Both the position numbers and the translations under genes were made by a program. Positions 5,846 through 12,202 of a stretch of DNA of 12,202 nt are shown one piece after another. How positions within the stretch are numbered: position 1 is the first letter of the stretch; each line of letters starts with the position of its first letter. The stretch spans positions 1 to 12,202 of the forward strand of contig CALMJO010000193.1 of NCBI GenBank assembly GCA_937864375.1, in the 5' to 3' direction. Source of the stretch: an uncultured Spirochaetota bacterium (GTDB lineage: Bacteria > Spirochaetota > UBA4802 > UBA5368). Below the pieces are notes generated by a model. It saw only the letters and a list, made by a program, of their open reading frames with translations, was not told the DNA's origin and did not search any database.

Positions 5846-6502
5846 CTACTTTATATTGTACTTCGCCCTGGCGCGCTCGTAAAACACCGGGTTCTCCACC
5901 GCGGCCCTCATGTTGCGCAGCGTGTGGAACGGCATGTCCTTGCTGAATGCGTTCGCCACGAAGGCGGGGATGGCGCCGCCCGGGTTGGTGGTGTTCGTGA
6001 AGACCACCATCGTGCGATCGGGTGCTATGCGCTGGAAGATCCAGTGCTGCTCGGAGCTGGTGATGCGGAGGCACCCCGCGCGTATGGGCTCCAGGGGCTC
6101 CGCCGTCGCGATGCTCGTGACGTCCACGTAGCCGGCCTGCCGGTCGACCTTCGTCTTCGTGATGAACACTACGTCGCGGTAGTTGAGAGGCCACGGCGTC
6201 TTGATCACGTAGTACTGGACCAGGTCGTGCTCGCTCTCCTTGCTCAGGATCTTCACCTCGACGCAGTCCTTGATCCAGTTGATCTGGTTGGGAACGTCGG
6301 CGAGGAGCTCTCCCACGACCTCGATGGGCTTCTCGATTACCGTGGTCGCGCGAAACTCGTCCACGTCGGAACCCTCCACGCTGCGCGTCTCGACGGTGAT
6401 TCCCTCCTCGTTGATGACCGTTTTCCAGTCGCTCCCGGAGCTGGCCGGGCCGGGGACGAGGCCGGCAATGAGAATGAGCATGGTCACCGAAAGCTTTTTC
6501 AT
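5846..6502 (-). CDS. Exported START-domain lipid-binding protein
   Basis: A 218-residue protein with a signal peptide (KK then the hydrophobic LSVTMLILIAGLV, cleavage near residue 22) followed by a single START (StAR-related lipid transfer) domain of about 26-210. Features that fit are WIKDC (76-80), the TPWPLNYRDVVF block (102-113), HWIFQRIAPDRTMV (153-166) and the lid-like C-terminal helix after NPGG (173-176). START domains bind lipids or other hydrophobic ligands in a deep pocket; here it would act in the periplasm or outer membrane. The start at 6502 is chosen because the signal peptide begins there and GGAGAAG lies about 10 nt upstream; an open frame extends to 6631 but has no sensible coding content. 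It is transcribed towards hicA and away from the lipocalin-like gene. Ligand unknown. Confidence 0.82.
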   Translation of the reverse strand: MKKLSVTMLILIAGLVPGPASSGSDWKTVINEEGITVETRSVEGSDVDEFRATTVIEKPIEVVGELLADVPNQINWIKDCVEVKILSKESEHDLVQYYVIKTPWPLNYRDVVFITKTKVDRQAGYVDVTSIATAEPLEPIRAGCLRITSSEQHWIFQRIAPDRTMVVFTNTTNPGGAIPAFVANAFSKDMPFHTLRNMRAAVENPVFYERARAKYNIK

Positions 6503-6883
6503 GGCGGTGTACTTCTCCCTTTGATGGTTTTGACGATATTCACGGACGCGTGCCCCGGGGCGCGCGCCATTATAGCCGTATTCGCGGAAGACCGTGCAAA
6601 TCTTTTTTCTGCGCGCATGCCGCACGCACAAGTCCCGCGCACCTCAACGCGCACGCCGTGAGGGTCAAGCGCGCCGCCCCGGGGATTCTCTGAAATTGTG
6701 ACCGGGGACATGCGAGTGTTTCATGACCGCTGAATGGAAACGGCAGTACGGTGCTAACATAGAACGCTAGTCTATATTAGTCAAGGAAAATATGTTCACT
6801 TTTTACAATAAGCTTAAGCTGCTTGCCTTTTATTCCAATTCGTACTAAAAGAGCACATTGATTAGAAAAAGGGGGGTCCGATT
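6503..6883. other. 381-bp divergent intergenic region
   Basis: Lies between the START gene (minus) and the lipocalin-like gene (plus). The half near the START gene is GC-rich with no motif I trust. The half near 6760-6870 is sharply AT-rich and contains the perfect 10-bp palindrome AGCTTAAGCT (6811-6820) and a TACAAT (6804-6809) that matches a -10 box at five of six positions but has no convincing -35. No open frame with coding character was found on either strand. Confidence 0.4.
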
Positions 6884-7888
6884 ATGACCGCTATCGGTGC
6901 CGCAGGCACATTTAACAATGCCCGCTACTTCGAGGGCATCATGACGGGCCATTATGAAAGCTATTTCCTGCGCGCCAATCACCCCTCGAGGGCGCTGGCG
7001 TTCTGGATCCGGTACACGGTGTTCGTGCCCAGGGGACGCCCGGACCGCGCGGTGGGCGAACTATGGGCGACCTGGTTCGACGGCGAAACCGGGAAGCACC
7101 TGTCGGTAAAGGAGGAGCGCCCCCTGCCGGAGTTCAGCCTTGGCGCCGACATGCTGGACGTCCGGATCGGCAGCGCGACGCTCGTGCCCGGAAGGCTCAA
7201 GGGCGCGGCCTCGCTCGGGGGGCACACGGTTGCATGGGACCTGCGCTACGACGGCGACGAGGCGCCCCTCTTCCTGTTCCCGCTTTCCCTGTACGACACG
7301 AAGCTTCCCAAGGCGAAGAGTCTGGTAGGGCTGCCGGGCGCTCTTTTTTCCGGGAGCGTTACCGTGGATGGAACGACGCACGGGATAGACGTATGGAAGG
7401 GAAGCCAGAACCACAACTGGGGAAGCAAGCACACGGACGATTACGCCTGGGGACAGGTGGCGGGGTTCGATAACGCGCCCGGGAGCTTCCTGGAGCTTGC
7501 CACGGCGCGGATTAAAATTGGACCCGTCTGGAGTCCCTGGATGACGCTCGTGGTGCTCAGGCACGAGGGCAGGGAGTTTGCGCTCAACACGATCGGCCGT
7601 AGCCTCAGGGCGCGCGGACGGTTCGGCAGGTTTTTCTGGAATTTCTCGTCGGAAGACGGGCATGCGAGGATCGAGGGAGAGATCAAGTCGAACCTTGGAA
7701 GCTTCGTAGGGCTCACCTATCACAATCCGCCCGGGGGCGACAAATTCTGCCTCAACTGCAAGATCGCGTACTGCAGGCTCACGCTTTCGCGTTCGGGCGA
7801 AAAGCCGGTCGTTCTCGAGACCGCGCACAGGGCGGCCTTCGAGATCCTCACCGACGATCCCGGGCACGGGGTGCCCATGTACGTGTAA
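6884..7888 (+). CDS. Lipocalin-like protein of the CrtC/AttH/tocopherol-cyclase type, function unknown
   Basis: A 334-residue soluble protein without signal peptide. The N-terminal GHYESYFLRANHPSRALAFWIRYT (22-45) and the central NHNWGSKHTDDYAWGQ (176-191) recall the two-lipocalin-domain superfamily that includes carotenoid hydratase CrtC, AttH and tocopherol cyclase, in which such a motif lines a hydrophobic pocket. It is rich in short strands, as expected of beta-barrels. All three cysteines lie close together near the C-terminus (C289, C292, C297, in CLNCKIAYC). The start is well supported by a GGGGGG run 7 nt before the ATG. It is divergent from the START gene and separated from the lipase by 478 bp, so it is probably transcribed alone. 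Superfamily placement is by memory of motif shape and only moderately sure; no enzymatic role can be assigned. Confidence 0.7.
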   Translation: MTAIGAAGTFNNARYFEGIMTGHYESYFLRANHPSRALAFWIRYTVFVPRGRPDRAVGELWATWFDGETGKHLSVKEERPLPEFSLGADMLDVRIGSATLVPGRLKGAASLGGHTVAWDLRYDGDEAPLFLFPLSLYDTKLPKAKSLVGLPGALFSGSVTVDGTTHGIDVWKGSQNHNWGSKHTDDYAWGQVAGFDNAPGSFLELATARIKIGPVWSPWMTLVVLRHEGREFALNTIGRSLRARGRFGRFFWNFSSEDGHARIEGEIKSNLGSFVGLTYHNPPGGDKFCLNCKIAYCRLTLSRSGEKPVVLETAHRAAFEILTDDPGHGVPMYV

Positions 7889-7952
7889 GTTCAGCATGAC
7901 GGCGGTCCGTCATCCGGAAAGCATGAAAACAGGGAATGTCGTTCTTGTTTGG

Positions 7953-8017
7953 AACCGCGAATGAGCACCAATGAACACGAATATGATATTCGTGTCGATT
8001 AGTGTCCATTCGTGGTT
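7953..8017. repeat. 65-bp imperfect palindrome of GAATG/CAC-type units
   Basis: Two 32-bp arms flank a single central base (7985). The inner 9 bp, CACGAATAT/ATATTCGTG, pair perfectly; 26 of 32 positions pair overall. Each arm is itself built from short related units (CGAATGAGCAC, CAATGAACACGAAT; on the other arm their complements). The shape and wording match a class of intergenic repeats that I recall from many environmental bacterial genomes, usually present in many copies. No transposase is nearby. Copy number in this genome cannot be judged from one window. Confidence 0.75.
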
Positions 8018-8256
8018 ATACTGTGCTCATAGGCATAACAATGCCTGTTTTCGTGTTGGAAACGGGGGATTTCGTGTTCCCCGGTGCAGGGAGCGCGCGT
8101 ATTGCTCCTATTCCATGTGCGGAAAACGGACTACATGCGCACAAACCGCGGCATTCGCCAAAGACATGTCTATGGCGCAGGCCAGGAGGCAGATCGGCCC
8201 CCCAAACCTTTCTAAATGGGCTGGAACCGGGAAAATTGTCGGGATTTTGACAATGT

Positions 8257-8283
8257 GGTTTAACGATGTAAACATTTTAAACC
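8257..8283. promoter_or_regulatory. Inverted repeat GGTTTAA-N13-TTAAACC, possible operator
   Basis: Exact 7-bp arms (8257-8263, 8277-8283) with a nested GTTTA-N6-TAAAC repeat (8258-8273). It sits 19 bp upstream of the lipase -35 box and directly after another TTGACA (8247-8252), a position suited to an activator or repressor of lipase expression. Which protein binds is unknown. Confidence 0.4.
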
Positions 8284-8301
8284 GTCCGGTTGGATTTATT
8301 C

Positions 8302-8329
8302 TTGACAATGTTAACCTAATGGCTAGTAT
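8302..8329 (+). promoter_or_regulatory. Sigma70-like promoter of the lipase gene
   Basis: A consensus -35 TTGACA (8302-8307), a 16-nt spacer and TAGTAT (8324-8329, four of six to TATAAT) lie about 37 bp before the lipase start in an AT-rich stretch. The same ten bases TTGACAATGT occur 55 bp upstream, at 8247, as a second possible -35 without a good -10. Confidence 0.6.
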
Positions 8330-8366
8330 TGGACCTTCATTCAATTCCAAGAGGCGGAGGTCTTGC

Positions 8367-9251
8367 ATGCTTAAAAAAATAATGCTCGTGCTTTGTATCA
8401 CAATCATGCCCGCGGCGGCGTTCGCCGGGGGAGACTCCTCGCCTTGCGCGACCAGGTACCCCATAGTGCTCGCCCACGGGATGGGAACGCAGTCCGAAAT
8501 ACTCAGGATCATCGACTACTGGTGGAACATTCCCGACGCCCTGCGCGACGAGGGTGCCGACGTCTACATCTCAAACGTGAACGGCATGGATTCCACCGCG
8601 AACAAGGGCGTGCAGTTCAAGGCGAACTTGTTGTATTTCCTCGCCGCGTCCGGCGCCTCAAAGGCAAACATAATCGGTCACAGCCATGGCACCATCTACA
8701 CTCGCTATGCGATCACCAACCTGGGCCTATCGTCGAAGGTAGCAAGCCACACGAGCATTGGCGGCCCGCACCGCGGCAGCGCCGTCGCCGACCTCATCAT
8801 GGGCGCCATTCCAGACGTGTTCGAGCCCTTCGTGGGCGGGACGCTCGACCTGGTGTACACCTTCCTCTTTGGCGACAAGAACGGCGACGCCGCGCAGAAC
8901 GGGCGCGACCTGGTCCGCTCCAACATGATCAACGTGTTCAATCCCAACACGCCCAACGTCTCCGGCATCTATTACCAGAGCTGGGCGTCCAGGATAAAGA
9001 ACATCCTCGCGGGCGAGCTGCTCGCCGCGACCTGGCTCGTGATGCTACCCCTCGAGGGGGACAACGACGGCTTGGTTTCCATCAACTCGGCGAAATGGGG
9101 AAACTTCAGGGGAACCCTTTCGGGTGCGTGGTGGTGCGCGGGTGTCAATCACCTGCACCAGGTCGACCAGTTCCTGGGCTACACCCCGGGATTCAGCGCT
9201 CCCGATTTCTACGTGGATGTCGTAAGCGAGCTCCAGGATAAGGGCTACTAG
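8367..9251 (+). CDS. Secreted triacylglycerol lipase, family I (Pseudomonas/Burkholderia-like)
   Basis: A 294-residue esterase/lipase that should hydrolyse triglycerides or other long-chain esters outside the cytoplasm. It has a signal peptide (MLKKIMLVL, cleavage after AFA at 20) and an alpha/beta-hydrolase fold: oxyanion-hole segment YPIVLAHGMG (31-40), nucleophile elbow GHSHG (104-108, Ser106), acid in NDGLV (Asp234) and His262 in NHLHQVDQ. The wording around these, for example DYWWNIPDALRDEGADVYIS, follows family I.1/I.2 true lipases closely. The mature protein has just two cysteines, C27 and C257, which could form a disulfide. The position of the usual calcium-ligand Asp two residues after the catalytic His is His264. 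No Lif foldase gene is adjacent. GGAGGT 5 nt before the ATG at 8367 fixes the start; a promoter and a terminator frame it as a single-gene unit. Confidence 0.93.
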   Translation: MLKKIMLVLCITIMPAAAFAGGDSSPCATRYPIVLAHGMGTQSEILRIIDYWWNIPDALRDEGADVYISNVNGMDSTANKGVQFKANLLYFLAASGASKANIIGHSHGTIYTRYAITNLGLSSKVASHTSIGGPHRGSAVADLIMGAIPDVFEPFVGGTLDLVYTFLFGDKNGDAAQNGRDLVRSNMINVFNPNTPNVSGIYYQSWASRIKNILAGELLAATWLVMLPLEGDNDGLVSINSAKWGNFRGTLSGAWWCAGVNHLHQVDQFLGYTPGFSAPDFYVDVVSELQDKGY

Positions 9252-9277
9252 AGAGAGAATAATCATCCCGTATAAAA

Positions 9278-9302
9278 AAGGCCGCGGCCCCGCCGCGGCC
9301 TT
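9278..9302. terminator. Rho-independent terminator after the lipase
   Basis: A perfect 11-bp stem (AAGGCCGCGGC and its complement) with a CCC loop, 27 bp after the lipase stop. Downstream on the plus strand the T tract is short (TTGCATT); on the minus strand the hairpin is followed by six T residues. It should therefore stop both directions and would be stronger for antisense transcripts coming from the right. Confidence 0.85.
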
Positions 9303-9346
9303 GCATTATCCTTGACCGCGTTTCTTTTTCGTGGACAATCCTCCCG

Positions 9347-9775
9347 ATGAGCTCACACGGACTCGATGCCCTGAAGGCGATCTGCACCCGACTTGTCCGG
9401 GCCACCACGCCGTCGTACGAATGGACCTGGGACGGCCGCTTCCAGACGGCTCTCCTGGTGTTTGGCGCAGCCGACAGGGAAAAAATCTGTTCGGAGCTGA
9501 TCTCTCTTTTCATGGGCAAGTGGGACGTGAACACCATAGAAAAGGCCTCGGTCATGGTGCGCGAGCACGTGGGCGGGCGCATGGACATCAAGCCGGGACA
9601 GGTCATCTTCGCCAGCGACAACGGGGTGCACACCCTGCTCTTCGCCGCATGGTGGCCCTGGGGAGACGGGACGCGCATCTCCCTGCGCGTGGGGCTCTGC
9701 GCGGAGCGCTCCGGCGCGGGCATCGAAGAAAAACAGGAAAACCTCCTCCGGGAGTGGTTTACTATCAGGGCGTGA
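9347..9775 (+). CDS. Hypothetical protein, 142 aa
   Basis: A 142-residue protein that I do not recognise. It looks real: codon use resembles its neighbours and it fills the gap between the lipase terminator and the transporter. It is probably cytoplasmic, with no signal peptide or membrane span. Visible features are an aromatic stretch YEWTWDGRFQTALLVFG (24-40), an alternating strand-helix pattern, the motif MDIKPGQVIFASDNGVHTLLFAAWWPWGDGTR split around 79-110, and a charged C-terminal helix (EEKQENLLREWF). The ATG at 9347 has no clear ribosome binding site, and no better in-frame start was found. The transporter gene begins 60 bp later, so co-transcription is possible. No function is proposed. 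Confidence 0.6.
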   Translation: MSSHGLDALKAICTRLVRATTPSYEWTWDGRFQTALLVFGAADREKICSELISLFMGKWDVNTIEKASVMVREHVGGRMDIKPGQVIFASDNGVHTLLFAAWWPWGDGTRISLRVGLCAERSGAGIEEKQENLLREWFTIRA

Positions 9776-9835
9776 CCGGGCGCGTCCGTTTTCCGCACGC
9801 GACGACGAATCTAATCCATAAACAGGAAAGCATCC

Positions 9836-11212
9836 ATGGGCACTCAGGCAGGGATAAAAAGATTCCCGGTGCTGGTAATCGCGACGATGGTGTCGTTCAT
9901 GACGCCCTTCATCGGTTCGGCCGTGAACATCGCGCTGCCGCGGATTGGTGAGGAGTTCGGCATGGACGCCCTGGACCTGGGGTGGGTCGCCTCCGCCTTC
10001 CTGCTCTCGTCGGCCGCGTTCCTCGTGCCCTTTGGCAGGATCGCCGACATCCACGGCCGCAAGAAGGTATTCATCGCGGGCGTGTGGATCTTCACGGCCT
10101 CCTCCCTGGGCGCCGCGTTCGCGTGGAGCTCCCCCGCGCTGATCTCATTTCGCGCGCTGCAGGGGCTTGGAAGCGCGTTCGTCTTTGGCAATTCGCTCGC
10201 CATCCTCACCTCGGTGTTCCCGCCCGGTGAACGGGGCAGGGTGATCGGGATTTCCGTCGCGTCCGTCTACCTGGGGCTCTCCATGGGGCCGTTCTTTGGC
10301 GGCCTGCTCGCGCAGTACGTGGGGTGGCACGGCATTTTCCTCGTGATGGTTCCGCTCGGCATCGCGGTTATCGTGATGGTGCACCGTTACCTTGACGCCG
10401 AGTGGATGGAATCGAAGGGCGAATCCTTCGACGTCGCGGGCTCCCTGCTCTACGCGCTGGGCCTTGTCCTCATGATGTACGGCTTCTCGAAGCTTCCCTC
10501 GTGGCCGGCGGCCTGCATGACAGCGGCGGGCGCGGCGCTCCTGGTCGTGTTCGTGGCGTGGGAAAAGCGCACTCGGTTCCCCGTCCTCCACCTGGATCTC
10601 TTTTTTAAAAACACTGCCTTCGCGATGTCGAACCTGGCCGCGCTCATCAACTACAGCGCGACCTTTGCCGTGGGATTCATGCTTTCGCTCTATCTCCAGT
10701 ACATCAAGGCAATGAGCCCGCCCCAGGCGGGGACCGTGCTCGTCGCGCAGCCCGTGATCATGGCGCTCTTCTCTCCCATTGCCGGAAGGCTTTCGGACAG
10801 GATCGAGCCGCGGGTGGTTTCATCAATTGGAATGGCGTTTTCGACCGCGGGGCTGGGAATGCTTGTTCCCGTGGGCCCCGAAACCTCTCTCGCGTATATC
10901 ATTGCCTGCCTGGTGGTGCTTGGTTTCGGGTTCGCGCTTTTCGCCTCTCCCAACACGAACGCGGTGATGAGCTCGGTGGAAAGCCGCCAGTACGGGGTGG
11001 CCTCGGGGACCCTGGGGACGATGCGCCTGGTGGGGCAGATGCTCAGCATGGGGATCACGATGCTCGTGTTCGCGCTGCTCGTGGGACACGTGAAGATCGG
11101 GCAGGAAAACTACCCGCAGTTCCTCGAATCCATGCGCCTCGTGTTCGGGATCTTCACCGCCCTGTGCGCGGCGGGCGTATTCGCCTCGCTTGCCCGCGGG
11201 CGCATCAGGTAA
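9836..11212 (+). CDS. MFS transporter, DHA2 (EmrB/QacA) family
   Basis: A 458-residue inner-membrane protein with roughly 14 membrane spans, the size and layout of the DHA2 drug:proton antiporters. It carries the N-terminal motif TPFIGSAVNIALPRI (23-37), MFS motif A GRIADIHGRKKVF (67-79), motif B RALQGLGSA (106-114) and antiporter motif C GLSMGPFFGGLL (147-158). These indicate proton-coupled export of drugs, other hydrophobic compounds or metabolites; the substrate cannot be told. AGGAAAG about 8 nt before the ATG at 9836 supports the start. No membrane-fusion (EmrA-like) partner or local regulator is visible, so it may act alone. Its last 8 nt overlap the end of the convergent copper ATPase gene. 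Confidence 0.93.
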   Translation: MGTQAGIKRFPVLVIATMVSFMTPFIGSAVNIALPRIGEEFGMDALDLGWVASAFLLSSAAFLVPFGRIADIHGRKKVFIAGVWIFTASSLGAAFAWSSPALISFRALQGLGSAFVFGNSLAILTSVFPPGERGRVIGISVASVYLGLSMGPFFGGLLAQYVGWHGIFLVMVPLGIAVIVMVHRYLDAEWMESKGESFDVAGSLLYALGLVLMMYGFSKLPSWPAACMTAAGAALLVVFVAWEKRTRFPVLHLDLFFKNTAFAMSNLAALINYSATFAVGFMLSLYLQYIKAMSPPQAGTVLVAQPVIMALFSPIAGRLSDRIEPRVVSSIGMAFSTAGLGMLVPVGPETSLAYIIACLVVLGFGFALFASPNTNAVMSSVESRQYGVASGTLGTMRLVGQMLSMGITMLVFALLVGHVKIGQENYPQFLESMRLVFGIFTALCAAGVFASLARGRIR

Positions 11213-12202
11213 GGGCGTGCCCCCGGTAGACCGCGGGCGTGAAGCGCTTCAATAAGAGCGAGAGGCTCACCACCGTGACCGAGCTCATGGCCATCGCCAG
11301 TCCCGCGAGCTCCGGCCTGAATGATATTCCTAGCAGCGGATGGAGCGCGCCGGCCGCGACCGGCACCAGGAGCATGTTGTAGGCGAAGGCCCAGAAGATG
11401 TTCACGCGTATGCGCGCCATAACCGCGCGGCTCAGTTCGAGCGCGGCGGGCACGTCGCGCAGGTCGTCCTTCATGAGGACGATGCCCCCGCTCTCAACCG
11501 CGATGTCCGTCCCGCCCGAAAGCGCGATGCCCACCCCGGCGGAGGCGAGCGCAGGCGCGTCGTTGATGCCGTCCCCCACGAAGACCGTGTGCCTCCCGGC
11601 ATCGTTGATCCTGTTCACCTCGCTGGATTTCCCGCCGGGGAGGACGCCCGCGATGACGTGCGGTATTCCGGCCTGTGCCGCGACTGCGTGCGCGGTGCGC
11701 GGATTGTCGCCCGTGATCATGTGCAGCGACATGCCCGATGCGGCAAGCGCCCTCGCAGCCGGGGCCGCGCTTTCCCTGATGCGGTCGGCCACCCCGATTA
11801 CGCCAATCACCGCATCATCACTGGATACGACGATCACGGTGGCGCCGCTGTCTTCCATCTCCGCCGCGCGCGCACGCGCCGGTCCCGGGATTGAAATTCC
11901 TTCGCCGGAAAGAAAATCGACGGACCCGCAGCGCACGATGTGCCCATCGACGAGGGCGCGCGCGCCCTTTCCCGCGACCGCGACAAACGAGCTTGATTGG
12001 GGAATGGCGATTCCGCGCGATTGCGCATCGCGCACAACGGCACCTGCCACAGGGTGTTCGGAATTTTTTTCAACGGCCGCTGCGCGTGCGAGCAGGTCGT
12101 CGGCGCTTGCGTCAAGCGGAAAGACCTGGGTGACCGACGGGCTTCCGAAGGTGAGGGTGCCCGTCTTGTCGAAGAGCACGTCGGTCGTTCCCGCGGCCTT
12201 TT
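11205..12202 (-). CDS. copA: Cu+-exporting P1B-type ATPase, C-terminal part (5' end outside window)
   Basis: The frame is open to the window edge, so the N-terminal metal-binding domain and first six or so spans are missing; about 332 codons remain. Present are the phosphorylation motif DKTGTLT (nt 12150-12170), the nucleotide-binding SEHP (12051-12062) and GKG, then TGDN and the hinge GDGINDAPALA. The last two membrane helices carry FAYN and, in the final one, MAMSS: Tyr and Asn plus Met and Ser-Ser are the ion-site signature of the Cu+/Ag+ (P1B-1) group, and the protein ends shortly after KRF. It pumps copper out of the cytoplasm using ATP. The phosphorylation-domain segment reads LPGGKSSEV where LPEDKxxxV is usual. 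The stop overlaps the converging transporter gene by 8 nt. Confidence 0.93.
   Translation of the reverse strand, partial: KAAGTTDVLFDKTGTLTFGSPSVTQVFPLDASADDLLARAAAVEKNSEHPVAGAVVRDAQSRGIAIPQSSSFVAVAGKGARALVDGHIVRCGSVDFLSGEGISIPGPARARAAEMEDSGATVIVVSSDDAVIGVIGVADRIRESAAPAARALAASGMSLHMITGDNPRTAHAVAAQAGIPHVIAGVLPGGKSSEVNRINDAGRHTVFVGDGINDAPALASAGVGIALSGGTDIAVESGGIVLMKDDLRDVPAALELSRAVMARIRVNIFWAFAYNMLLVPVAAGALHPLLGISFRPELAGLAMAMSSVTVVSLSLLLKRFTPAVYRGHALT

Larger units (their letters stand above)
7889..8366. other. 478-bp intergenic region before the lipase
   Basis: Open frames run through it (one from 7971 in frame with the lipase, one 8002-8250), but both begin inside a palindromic repeat, have no ribosome binding site and give protein without recognisable character, while the lipase signal peptide starts only at 8367. 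Contents, left to right: the 65-bp palindrome (7953-8017), a small hairpin GGCAT-AACA-ATGCC (8032-8045), a perfect palindrome AGACATGTCT (8162-8171), an inverted repeat with an upstream TTGACA (8247-8283) and the lipase promoter (8302-8329). Confidence 0.6.

Noticed and set aside
6503..6631. Upstream extension of the START protein by 43 residues
   Set aside because: Signal peptide and ribosome binding site place the start at 6502; the extension is rich in Arg/Tyr with no family resemblance and would bury the signal peptide.
8032..8045. Small hairpin GGCAT-AACA-ATGCC as a terminator for the lipocalin-like gene
   Set aside because: Only five base pairs and the following sequence (TGTTTTCG) is a poor T tract; it is also 144 bp past the stop codon.
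8162..8171. Perfect palindrome AGACATGTCT
   Set aside because: Ten base pairs with no promoter nearby; it could easily be chance.
8002..8250. 82-codon plus-strand frame in the intergenic region
   Set aside because: It begins within the palindromic repeat, has no ribosome binding site, and its composition is not protein-like.
7971..8366. 132-residue N-terminal extension of the lipase, starting inside the palindrome
   Set aside because: A typical signal peptide and GGAGGT site occur at 8367, and a promoter lies within the extension.
1..12202. CRISPR array, tRNA, rRNA, integrase or transposase
   Set aside because: No regularly spaced repeats, tRNA-like cloverleaf, rRNA segment or recombinase motif was seen on either strand.

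Overview
The window is a GC-rich (clearly above 55% by eye), densely packed bacterial chromosome segment. The organism is Gram-negative in character: several exported proteins have Sec-type signal peptides, and there is a secreted family I lipase. The set of genes (a DUF4416 protein, a PTS EIIA next to ruvB, a short HicB/HicA pair, a half-size TSUP protein) is reminiscent of Spirochaetota or Desulfobacterota-type environmental genomes. That placement is a low-confidence impression, because no rRNA or marker phylogeny can be run here.

Region 1 (44-1514, minus strand) is a compact operon read right to left: a MarR-family regulator, a short-chain dehydrogenase resembling the SDR16C group (retinol / 17-beta-hydroxysteroid type), and a 44-residue single-span membrane protein with its own ribosome binding site. 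A near-perfect palindrome just upstream of marR looks like its operator. Region 2 (1670-3150, plus) is an RluA-family rRNA/tRNA pseudouridine synthase overlapping a DUF4416 gene by 16 nt. Region 3 (3276-5168, plus) is a tight cluster of a PTS EIIA (fructose/nitrogen type), ruvB (4-nt gap) and a half-length TauE/SafE-like permease (11-nt gap). Region 4 (5236-5680, plus) is an AT-richer hicB-hicA toxin-antitoxin pair, probably acquired. Its toxin gene seems to start at a TTG codon overlapping the antitoxin stop.

Region 5 (5846-9251) holds genes that look connected with hydrophobic ligands or lipids: an exported START-domain protein (minus), a lipocalin-like CrtC/AttH-type protein (plus) and an exported triacylglycerol lipase (plus). 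They are separated by unusually long intergenic stretches. One of these carries a 65-bp imperfect palindrome built from GAATG-N-CAC-like units; the other notable stretch, before the lipase, carries a sigma70-like promoter and an inverted repeat. A GC-rich hairpin terminator follows the lipase. Region 6 (9347-12202) has a hypothetical protein, a DHA2-type MFS transporter, and the C-terminal part of a CopA-like Cu+ P-type ATPase on the opposite strand. The last two genes overlap tail to tail by 8 nt.

I found no CRISPR array, tRNA, rRNA or insertion sequence. I see no clearly new multi-gene system. The points most worth a second look are the SDR16C-like/MarR/small-membrane-protein operon, the palindromic intergenic repeat, the lipase that appears to lack the usual calcium ligands, the structured spacer after hicA, and the unassigned lipocalin-like and 142-aa proteins.
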